A stretch of DNA of 6,828 bases from Flavobacteriales bacterium (GTDB lineage Bacteria > Bacteroidota > Bacteroidia > Flavobacteriales_D > Sanyastnellaceae). Position numbers and translations under genes: made by a program. The notes under the pieces are model-generated. The model was not told the origin of the DNA. It made no database searches and was given only the letters and a program-made list of their open reading frames with translations. This document shows, in pieces, positions 1-5,837 of the stretch. Within the stretch, counting starts at the first letter, position 1. Every line of letters starts with the position of its first letter. Location of the stretch: assembly GCA_027488055.1 (NCBI GenBank), contig JAIYCK010000042.1:1-6828 (forward strand), written 5' to 3'.

Positions 1-60
1 AGAATTATTGGCCTAGGCTAACATGGAAATGAAAGGATCGCAACCGCATGGGCAAAGACC

Positions 61-119
61 GCTTGACATCACGTCATCTTTTTATCTACCGCTGTGCTGT
101 TGTATCAGCGTGATCAAGC
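61..119. repeat. Imperfect inverted repeat just after the helicase stop codon
   Basis: GCTTGAcaTCACG (61-73) is complementary to CGTGATCAAGC (109-119), giving an 11-bp stem with a 2-nt bulge and a 35-nt loop. On the minus strand it begins 1 nt after the helicase stop codon, so it would form in the 3' end of that mRNA. No T tract follows position 61 on the minus strand, so it is not a standard intrinsic terminator. It could be a 3'-end stabilising structure or chance. The rest of 1-120 shows no gene, only an 8-bp palindrome GCCTAGGC at 11-18. Confidence 0.4.
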
Positions 120-120
120 A

Positions 121-1443
121 TCAGACGGTGCTGACTTTGGTATTTATATTTTTGATTTTCACGTTTTGAAGGCGCTGCAACAAGGCATTTAGCTCATCCC
201 GGTGCACGGCGACCAAGCAATAAAAGTCTTTCACCTCGATGAGCCCGACTTGGTCTTTGTTCAATTCACCTACTTTGGTCAGTAGGCCCATGACATCTAT
301 TTTGCTGACTTTGTCTTTTTTGCCGCGGCCAATTTTGATGGTGCGCCAGGTGGATACTGGTATTTCGGCACGTTCACTTGGAGCACTCCACACGGTGGTG
401 GTATGTGGAATATACGTTGGTTTTTTGTCGACCTTATTCAACAGCATATAGGCAGTTCCTTCTTTGCCCATGCGCGCAGTGCGACCGTTGCGATGCACAA
501 AAGCCTCTTCCGACAAGGGCATTTGATAGTGCACAATATGCTTGATAGACGAAATGTCTAAACCACGAGCAGCAAGGTCAGTGGTCACCAATACATGGGC
601 ACTGCCATTTTTGAACTTGAACAAGGCGCATTCGCGTTCATCTTGATCGAGTTTGCCATGAAAGATCTCTGTGGTGATTTTATACCGCTGGAGATGTCCT
701 GCAATGCGCTCGACCGCATCGCGGTGATTGCAGAATATGATAGAGGCATCACCTCCAAATGAGCTCAAGAGATCATGGAGCACACCCAGTTTATCGGCGT
801 CTTCACTGGGTACAATTTTCACCTTCAAGCCCGCTGAAATATTTACTTTTTCAATAAAGTTAAGGGTGATGGGGTCATTCATTCGAACAAAGTCGGGCAC
901 TTCAATGGCACGCGTGGCAGAGGTAAGCACGCGTTTGTCCACGCCTTTCAAGGATCGCAAAATAAACTCCATCTCTTTGCTGAAGCCATATTCCAAGCTT
1001 TTATCGAACTCATCGAAGATGATTGTTTGGATGTGGCTTGGATCAAATGTGCCTTTTTCGAGGTGATCTGCTATGCGACCGGGGGTACCAATGAGCACGG
1101 AAGGCGGCATGGTCAAACTATTTTTCTCCATCCGAAAAGCATGACCGCCATAGAAACAATTGACTTTGAACGGCGTTTTCATTCCTTTGAAAACCGCTTC
1201 GATTTGCAGTGCGAGTTCTCTGGAAGGCGCTAGAATCAGCGATTGGACATGCGATGTGTTTACAGTCAGTCGGCTCAACAAGGGAAGCAAAAAACCCAGG
1301 GTTTTGCCGCTTCCCGTGGGCGATAGCAGGATGATGTCTTTCTTTTCGGGGAAAGTGGCCATCATTTTTTCCTGCATGGGATTCCATGATACAAATCCCA
1401 TGACTGATCGGATGGCATCGGGCGCTACGTTCTTTTTCTCCAT
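121..1443 (-). CDS. DEAD-box ATP-dependent RNA helicase, DbpA-like
   Basis: Predicted cytosolic ATP-dependent RNA helicase of 440 aa. The helicase core is complete: Q-motif glutamine near Q24, Walker A SPTGSGKT (41-48), motif Ia APSRELA (72-78), TPGR (120-123), motif II DEFD (144-147), motif III SAT (175-177), motif IV IIFCN (235-239), motif V from TTDLAARGLD (287-296) and motif VI HRNGRTAR (317-324). The C-terminal segment, roughly 365-438 and starting near WRTIKIGRGKKDK, resembles the DbpA/CsdA-type RNA-binding domain, which in DbpA targets the helicase to 23S rRNA; a ribosome-assembly role is inferred from that. Motif II has Phe where the classical box has Ala; the Asp and Glu needed for Mg-ATP hydrolysis are kept. 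The ATG at 1443 places the Q motif at a normal distance from the N-terminus. No clear Shine-Dalgarno is seen. The gene lies downstream of a strong terminator, so it should have its own promoter. Whether it is the orthologue of dbpA or another family member is not settled, so no symbol is given. Confidence 0.95.
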   Translation of the reverse strand: MEKKNVAPDAIRSVMGFVSWNPMQEKMMATFPEKKDIILLSPTGSGKTLGFLLPLLSRLTVNTSHVQSLILAPSRELALQIEAVFKGMKTPFKVNCFYGGHAFRMEKNSLTMPPSVLIGTPGRIADHLEKGTFDPSHIQTIIFDEFDKSLEYGFSKEMEFILRSLKGVDKRVLTSATRAIEVPDFVRMNDPITLNFIEKVNISAGLKVKIVPSEDADKLGVLHDLLSSFGGDASIIFCNHRDAVERIAGHLQRYKITTEIFHGKLDQDERECALFKFKNGSAHVLVTTDLAARGLDISSIKHIVHYQMPLSEEAFVHRNGRTARMGKEGTAYMLLNKVDKKPTYIPHTTTVWSAPSERAEIPVSTWRTIKIGRGKKDKVSKIDVMGLLTKVGELNKDQVGLIEVKDFYCLVAVHRDELNALLQRLQNVKIKNINTKVSTV

Positions 1444-1477
1444 GGTGCAAGGTTACGATGCAAGTGCGGAGAATGGA

Positions 1478-1510
1478 CAAGAATAGGCATCATTTTTTAT
1501 AGACGAACAA
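1478..1510 (-). promoter_or_regulatory. Weak candidate promoter for the helicase gene
   Basis: The minus strand carries TATTCTTG (1478-1485), one mismatch from the Bacteroidota -7 consensus TAnnTTTG, with TTG (1508-1510) 22 nt upstream. It lies 34 nt before the helicase ATG. A second near match, TTAGTTTG (1515-1522), is further upstream with a TTG only 15 nt away. A promoter is expected between the terminator at 1603 and the ATG at 1443, but near matches of this quality occur often by chance. Confidence 0.22.
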
Positions 1511-1602
1511 ATGGCAAACTAACTCCGCTTAATGTGACAATTGCGGATCAAGCAACATGCTGCGGGTTACATTGCTGTATTCGATGGTTTTTTTCTTATT
1601 TC

Positions 1603-1631
1603 AAAAAAAAGCCCCCTTGCGGAGGCCTTTT
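1603..1631 (-). terminator. Rho-independent terminator of the aspS-tlpA-brx group
   Basis: Read on the minus strand, GCCTCC (1626-1621) pairs with GGGGGC (1616-1611), including one T-G pair, around a GCAA tetraloop of the GNRA type. An uninterrupted run of 8 T follows (1610-1603), and the preceding AAAAG can pair with the start of that run to lengthen the stem. A smaller hairpin, ACCGA (minus 1650-1646) with TCGGT (minus 1637-1633), sits directly upstream, between the bacilliredoxin stop and this stem. The position 24 nt after the bacilliredoxin stop fits the end of the operon. Confidence 0.9.
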
Positions 1632-1655
1632 AACCGAGCATTCATTCGGTATTTT

Positions 1656-2069
1656 TTAGCAAAACTCTTCAAATGCCATTTTCAGGTTTTCGGCAATCAT
1701 TTCGGCTGTGCGGCCTTCGATGTGGTGGCGCTCGATCATGTGCATCAACTTACCATCTTTGAAAAGCGCTATGCTTGGCGAAGAGGGTGGATATGGCAAC
1801 ATGTATTTGCGCGCGCGATCTACTGCTTCGCGATCTACTCCTGCAAAGGTGGTAGTGAGGTGCTGGGGCAGTTTAGCGCTTGTTTGGATCGCATGTTTAA
1901 CGCCGGGGCGCATGCTGCCTGCGGCACATCCACATACGGAATTTAATACAACCAATACAGTGCCTTCTGCATTGACCGCTTGATCTACATCTTCCGTGGT
2001 GGTTATTTGCTTGAAACCAACGGCGTTGAGATCTTCACGCATGGGGTTTACTAATTCTGGTGGGTACAT
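1656..2069 (-). CDS. BrxA/BrxB-family bacilliredoxin (YphP/YqiW family)
   Basis: Small cytosolic thioredoxin-fold protein of 137 aa, close to the usual length of the family (about 140-145 aa). It starts MYPPELV and carries the family signature SVCGCAAGSMRPG at 44-56, with the CGC motif at C46-G47-C48 in place of the CxxC of thioredoxins. Bacilliredoxins remove bacillithiol from S-bacillithiolated proteins in Bacillus; some Bacteroidota also encode bacillithiol biosynthesis, so the same role is plausible but cannot be shown here. The protein ends in an extra cysteine (C137) directly before the stop. The ATG at 2069 gives the expected N-terminus. The gene starts 24 nt after the tlpA-like gene, in an A/T-rich gap without a clear Shine-Dalgarno, and is probably co-transcribed with it. 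The operon terminator follows. Confidence 0.93.
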   Translation of the reverse strand: MYPPELVNPMREDLNAVGFKQITTTEDVDQAVNAEGTVLVVLNSVCGCAAGSMRPGVKHAIQTSAKLPQHLTTTFAGVDREAVDRARKYMLPYPPSSPSIALFKDGKLMHMIERHHIEGRTAEMIAENLKMAFEEFC

Positions 2070-2093
2070 GAGGTATAATTTTAATGTGTATAT

Positions 2094-3500
2094 TTATTGG
2101 GCAAGCAATGCATCGTCCAACATTTTGCGAATACTTGCTCCGCTGCTGGGTCGTGGCGCATCGCTGCTGATGATGTTGCCTTTCTTATCAATTAACAAAA
2201 ATCGTGGTATGGAGTTCACGATGTACATTTTGCTCACGCTTTCTTCCATATTCAAACTTTGATGCAGTTGCAGGCCCGACATGGAGTTCTTCTGCAAAAA
2301 TTGCTCCCACGCCTTGGGGTCTTGATCGGTGCTGATGGATACAAATTGCACGTCCTTGCCGTGATAGGCTTCTTCCAATTCCTTGAGCGAAGGAATTTCT
2401 CTTTTGCACGGGCCACACCATGTCGCCCACACATCGATGTACAAAAGTTTGCCCTTGAAATCGCTGAGACGGTAGGTTTTGCCTGTGGCATCAAAACAAA
2501 CAGCATCCGGGGCGGGTTGGCCAGGGTAGAGGTGGGCAAATTGAGACGCCACACGGCGCACACTTTCTACCAATTTGGGATCGCCTGAACACGCCTCTAA
2601 TTTTTGGATGAACGGGCGAAGGTCGGCAGTGCCGCAATCTTTCATCACCGAGGGCATCAAGTCCGTGATCAGGACACTCTTATTTTTTATAGCGCTGACC
2701 ATTTTGCAGAGGTATTCTAGCTGCAGTTCATAATAGCGAATGGCGGCACTCTCGTTGTTGGCATAGAATTGATTGGTGGCATTGATGGTCATGAGATTGG
2801 CCATAAACTGCCGGTAATAGGTATCATACGCCATGCGCTCATCATTCACATTCATGCTGTTGAGGTACTGATCGTATGAGGCGGGAAAAACGGGAGGATT
2901 TTTTTGTGACACTTGATTGCGGTAACCCACCATTTCATGTGCCTTCTGCCAAGCGAATGAATTGCTTTCTTGGGTTTTGAAATCAGCGACAAACCCGTGT
3001 TTGGTGCCAATCAATTCCAATTGCGTCATGCGCGCATTGTAGATACTATCTCGCATGGCCATGAATTGGTCTACTGTATAAAATCGTCCCGGTTGTGGAC
3101 CAAACTTGGAGCGCACGGAGCGATCCATTTTTTGCTTATTTGTCAGATAGTTGATGTAAGGCATGCTGTTTCCAGCGGTGCACTGCACTTCCCCAAAAGA
3201 TTGAGCGTTGAATGTCAGCTCTATCTCATCAGCTGGAAGAATAAACAATTCTACACTTTGTTTGCCGTGTTCGAACGTGAAGTAGTTGCCTGTAAGTTGT
3301 TCAATATTGACCTCAAACAAACCGCCTTGGGCCAAGCGCAAGGTGTCTGCTCTGCCTTGTTGACGGAGCAGAATAAATTCACGCTGCGGATTGTTCACCT
3401 TCCCCTTTATGTGCGAGGCGGGCATTTTTTGTTTGGCAGTCTGAGACGACGCGATCGTTGAGACAAACAACAAACAAAATATAATTAATTTACTTTTCAT
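2094..3500 (-). CDS. Secreted TlpA-family thiol-disulfide oxidoreductase
   Basis: A 468-aa exported thioredoxin-like protein. Residues 1-20 form a signal peptide: a short basic start (MKSK), a hydrophobic core, and a likely cleavage region around ASSQ (17-20); there is no lipobox cysteine at the cleavage region. Residues about 30-125 look like the beta-rich DUF4369-type domain often found at the front of Bacteroidota TlpA proteins. A mostly helical linker (about 130-320) follows. The C-terminal thioredoxin domain (about 326-466) carries WCGPC at 361-365 and a cis-proline candidate at P432 (NSIPR). The likely role is reducing disulfides in extracytoplasmic proteins, for example in cytochrome c maturation or cell-surface protein quality control; the substrate cannot be read from the sequence. 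The ATG overlaps the aspS stop (ATGA, 3497-3500), which suggests translational coupling and supports this start, as does the signal peptide. Confidence 0.93.
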   Translation of the reverse strand: MKSKLIIFCLLFVSTIASSQTAKQKMPASHIKGKVNNPQREFILLRQQGRADTLRLAQGGLFEVNIEQLTGNYFTFEHGKQSVELFILPADEIELTFNAQSFGEVQCTAGNSMPYINYLTNKQKMDRSVRSKFGPQPGRFYTVDQFMAMRDSIYNARMTQLELIGTKHGFVADFKTQESNSFAWQKAHEMVGYRNQVSQKNPPVFPASYDQYLNSMNVNDERMAYDTYYRQFMANLMTINATNQFYANNESAAIRYYELQLEYLCKMVSAIKNKSVLITDLMPSVMKDCGTADLRPFIQKLEACSGDPKLVESVRRVASQFAHLYPGQPAPDAVCFDATGKTYRLSDFKGKLLYIDVWATWCGPCKREIPSLKELEEAYHGKDVQFVSISTDQDPKAWEQFLQKNSMSGLQLHQSLNMEESVSKMYIVNSIPRFLLIDKKGNIISSDAPRPSSGASIRKMLDDALLAQ

Positions 3501-5254
3501 TCTTCAATCGTTTGAATAGCAATGGACAATTCATCCATTTGTTTTTGGTCGATGGCGCTGGGTGCATCAATCATCACATCACGTCCGCTATTGTTTTTGG
3601 GGAATGCGATGAAATCACGGATATTGTCGGCTCCTCCAAAAAGAGCACACAGGCGATCGAAACCAAAAGCTATGCCACCATGTGGAGGCGCGCCATATTC
3701 GAAGGCATTGAGCAAAAATCCAAACTGGTGTTGCGCTTCTTCTGGTGTAAATCCAAGCAAATCGAACATACGCGACTGCACCTTGCGGTCGTGGATACGA
3801 ATCGATCCTCCACCAATTTCGACACCATTGAGTACAAAGTCGTAGGCATTGGCGCGGGCTTCGCCGGGTGATGTCTCTAAAAGATCAAAGTGCTCTGGCT
3901 TGGGCGCGGTGAAGGGATGGTGCATGGCAAACCAGCGGCCCGCTTCTTCATTCCATTCGACCAATGGGAAGTCTACCACCCACAATGGTTTGAACACTTC
4001 TGGATTGCGCAGTCCCAAACGACCACCCATGAGCAAACGCAGTTCGCTCATTTGCTTGCGTGTGGCTTCAATGTCGCCGCTCAAAATCAATAGTAAATCA
4101 CCTGCTTTTGCCCCAGTTTGTTCGGCTACTTTCGTCCACACCTCTTGGGTGTAGAATTTGTCTACGCTTGATTTGAATGTACCATCTTCGTTGTACATGC
4201 AATACACCATTCCTTTGGCGCCAATCTGTGGGCGCTTCACCCATTCGGTCAACTCATCCACTTGTTTGCGGGTATAGCCTGCGCATCCGGGTGCAACAAT
4301 ACCGATGACGGCCTCTGCCTGATCAAAGATGGCAAAACCATGGCCTTGCATCACCCCCGTCAAGTATTGGAAATCCATCTCAAATCGGATATCGGGCTTG
4401 TCATTTCCAAATCGATACATGGCCTCGTCAAAGGTCATGCGCGGCACCGATGGGATGTCAATGCCTTTCACCGTTTTGAAAAGGTGTTTGACTAACCCTT
4501 CGAAGGTGTTGAGAATATCTTCTTGTTCCACGAAGGCCATTTCGCAGTCGATCTGCGTGAACTCCGGTTGACGGTCGGCACGCAAGTCTTCGTCACGGAA
4601 ACAACGCACAATTTGATAATAACGATCGTATCCGCCTACCATCAAAATTTGTTTGAATGTTTGAGGGGACTGCGGCAAGGCATAAAATTGCCCGGGATTC
4701 ATGCGAGATGGCACCACAAAGTCACGCGCTCCTTCGGGTGTGCTCTTGATCAAATAAGGAGTCTCGATTTCGAGAAATGACAAGGAATCCAAATATTTGC
4801 GCGCCTCGATGCCAATTTTGTGGCGGAGCATCAAATTGTTTTTCAGTGGATTTCTGCGCAGATCCAAGTACCTCCATTGCATGCGCAGGTCGTCGCCGCC
4901 ATCACTGTCATCTTCGATGGTAAATGGGGGTGTTTTTGAAGCGTTGAGCAATTCGATGTGAGTCACAAACACTTCGATGTCGCCGGTCGCCATTTGATCG
5001 TTTTTCGAGAAACGTTCAAGGACTTGACCAGTCACTTTCACTACAAACTCGCGACCCAAGGTGCGCGCTTGAGCCAATACATCGGCTGAGGATTTTCCCT
5101 CTTCCAAAAACAATTGGGTTATGCCGTAGCGATCGCGCAAATCGATCCACATGAGGCCGCCTTTGTCGCGGCTGCGTTGCACCCATCCGCTGAGCGTAAC
5201 CGTTTGACCAATATGTGATGCGCGCAATTCGCCGCAGGTATGAGATCTATGCAT
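3497..5254 (-). CDS. aspS: Aspartyl-tRNA synthetase
   Basis: Cytosolic class II aminoacyl-tRNA synthetase (585 aa, full bacterial length) that charges tRNA-Asp using ATP. The N-terminal OB-fold anticodon-binding domain (about 1-105) contains GWVQRSRDKGG (23-33). The catalytic core has TPEGARDFVVPSR (172-184), QSPQ (195-198), motif 2 centred on FRDEDLRADRQPEFTQID (219-236) and motif 3 GGIAFGFDRL (526-535) with the invariant R534. An insertion between motifs 2 and 3, about 290-410, corresponds to the GAD domain of bacterial AspRS. Position 31 in the anticodon-binding loop is Lys; as far as I recall it is Leu in discriminating E. coli AspRS and His in the non-discriminating Pseudomonas enzyme, so tRNA-Asn specificity is left open. 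The ATG at 5254 gives the typical MHRSHTCGEL start; the six bases before it are all T and there is no Shine-Dalgarno. The next gene starts inside the stop codon. Confidence 0.98.
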   Translation of the reverse strand: MHRSHTCGELRASHIGQTVTLSGWVQRSRDKGGLMWIDLRDRYGITQLFLEEGKSSADVLAQARTLGREFVVKVTGQVLERFSKNDQMATGDIEVFVTHIELLNASKTPPFTIEDDSDGGDDLRMQWRYLDLRRNPLKNNLMLRHKIGIEARKYLDSLSFLEIETPYLIKSTPEGARDFVVPSRMNPGQFYALPQSPQTFKQILMVGGYDRYYQIVRCFRDEDLRADRQPEFTQIDCEMAFVEQEDILNTFEGLVKHLFKTVKGIDIPSVPRMTFDEAMYRFGNDKPDIRFEMDFQYLTGVMQGHGFAIFDQAEAVIGIVAPGCAGYTRKQVDELTEWVKRPQIGAKGMVYCMYNEDGTFKSSVDKFYTQEVWTKVAEQTGAKAGDLLLILSGDIEATRKQMSELRLLMGGRLGLRNPEVFKPLWVVDFPLVEWNEEAGRWFAMHHPFTAPKPEHFDLLETSPGEARANAYDFVLNGVEIGGGSIRIHDRKVQSRMFDLLGFTPEEAQHQFGFLLNAFEYGAPPHGGIAFGFDRLCALFGGADNIRDFIAFPKNNSGRDVMIDAPSAIDQKQMDELSIAIQTIEE

Positions 5255-5287
5255 AAAAAATTATCGTAAGGCTGTGTTAATAAGGCG

Positions 5288-5306
5288 CATTGCTTTCAGC
5301 GCAATG
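5288..5306 (-). other. Small hairpin in the aspS leader
   Basis: CATTGC (5288-5293) and GCAATG (5301-5306) form a perfect 6-bp inverted repeat with a 7-nt loop. It lies inside the predicted aspS 5' untranslated region, downstream of the promoter candidate at 5312-5319. No T tract follows closely, so it does not look like an attenuator. No T-box features are evident, and the leader appears too short for one. Confidence 0.3.
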
Positions 5307-5311
5307 GTGCA

Positions 5312-5319
5312 CAAAGATA
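5312..5319 (-). promoter_or_regulatory. Candidate promoter (-7 element) for aspS
   Basis: The minus strand reads TATCTTTG, a perfect match to the Bacteroidota -7 consensus TAnnTTTG, 57 nt before the aspS ATG and inside the 151-bp gap after dut. A matching -33 TTG at the usual spacing of about 17-23 nt is not seen. By chance, one such 6-base match is expected in only about 4% of 150-nt stretches on one strand, so the hit is suggestive. It would let aspS-tlpA-brx be expressed independently of the hydratase and dut. Confidence 0.45.
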
Positions 5320-5405
5320 AGCCAAGCTGCTCGGAAGGCAGATTGGTGGCCAAGGCATTTTTAGAAGTTTTATCAATATCGCTGAAGCGGATAAGCGCAC
5401 GAAGG

Positions 5406-5837
5406 TCATTTGCCCGTGCTACCAAATCCACCCGCACCCCGGTCGGTCTCGTTGAGCACTTGGGTGGCTTTCCATTCCACTTGAGAAAATGGAGCAATCA
5501 CCATTTGTGCGATGCGCTCGCCGTCTTGAATGGTAAATGCCTCATGACCATGATTGATGAGCAATACCTTGATTTCGCCGCGATAATCGGCATCGATGGT
5601 GCCGGGTGAATTGAGCACCGTGATACCATGTTTATAGGCCAGACCGCTGCGCGGACGAATTTGAGCTTCATAACCAAGTGGCAGTGCGATATACAGTCCA
5701 GTGGGGATGAGCAGTCGTTGCTGCGGATGCAAAACAGCAGGTTCAGACAAATGAGCGCGCAGATCCATGCCTGCCGATTGGCTCGTTTCATAATGCGGAA
5801 GCGCGTGCCGCGATTGGTAGATGATCTGGAGAGCCAT
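5406..5837 (-). CDS. dut: Deoxyuridine 5'-triphosphate nucleotidohydrolase (dUTPase)
   Basis: Trimeric-type dUTPase of 143 aa, the normal length. It hydrolyses dUTP to dUMP and pyrophosphate, keeping uracil out of DNA and supplying dUMP for dTMP synthesis. All five family motifs are present: motif 1 AGMDLRA (22-28), motif 2 RPRSGLA (61-67), motif 3 around NSPGTIDADYRG (76-87) with catalytic Asp D82 and uracil-stacking Tyr Y85, motif 4 GERIAQ (106-111), and the C-terminal glycine-rich motif 5 RGAGGFGSTGK (133-143). The start MALQIIYQS at 5837 puts motif 1 at the usual distance; an in-frame upstream ATG at 5921 would add 28 residues lying within the hydratase coding region and is not preferred. 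AGGGA (minus 5852-5848), 10 nt before the ATG, is a possible weak Shine-Dalgarno. The upstream hydratase frame overlaps this gene out of frame for 340 nt. In Bacteroidota dut often neighbours a polysaccharide flippase gene, as may be the case here at the right edge. Confidence 0.97.
   Translation of the reverse strand: MALQIIYQSRHALPHYETSQSAGMDLRAHLSEPAVLHPQQRLLIPTGLYIALPLGYEAQIRPRSGLAYKHGITVLNSPGTIDADYRGEIKVLLINHGHEAFTIQDGERIAQMVIAPFSQVEWKATQVLNETDRGAGGFGSTGK

Noticed and set aside
11..18. GCCTAGGC palindrome near the left edge
   Set aside because: An 8-bp palindrome is expected often by chance and nothing around it suggests a site.
1118..1480. 120-aa minus-strand frame overlapping the start of the helicase
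   Set aside because: It is in another frame over the conserved Q motif and Walker A region of the helicase and has no recognisable domain; off-frame shadow.
1557..1946. 129-aa plus-strand frame across the terminator and the bacilliredoxin gene
   Set aside because: It begins in the intergenic terminator region and is antisense to a conserved gene; no domain is visible.
2970..3461. 163-aa plus-strand frame opposite the tlpA-like gene
   Set aside because: It is antisense to the signal peptide and N-terminal domain of a well-supported gene, with no family features of its own.
5288..5306. T-box or amino-acid attenuator ahead of aspS
   Set aside because: Only a 6-bp hairpin is present, with no terminator stem, no T-box consensus and no short leader peptide rich in Asp codons.
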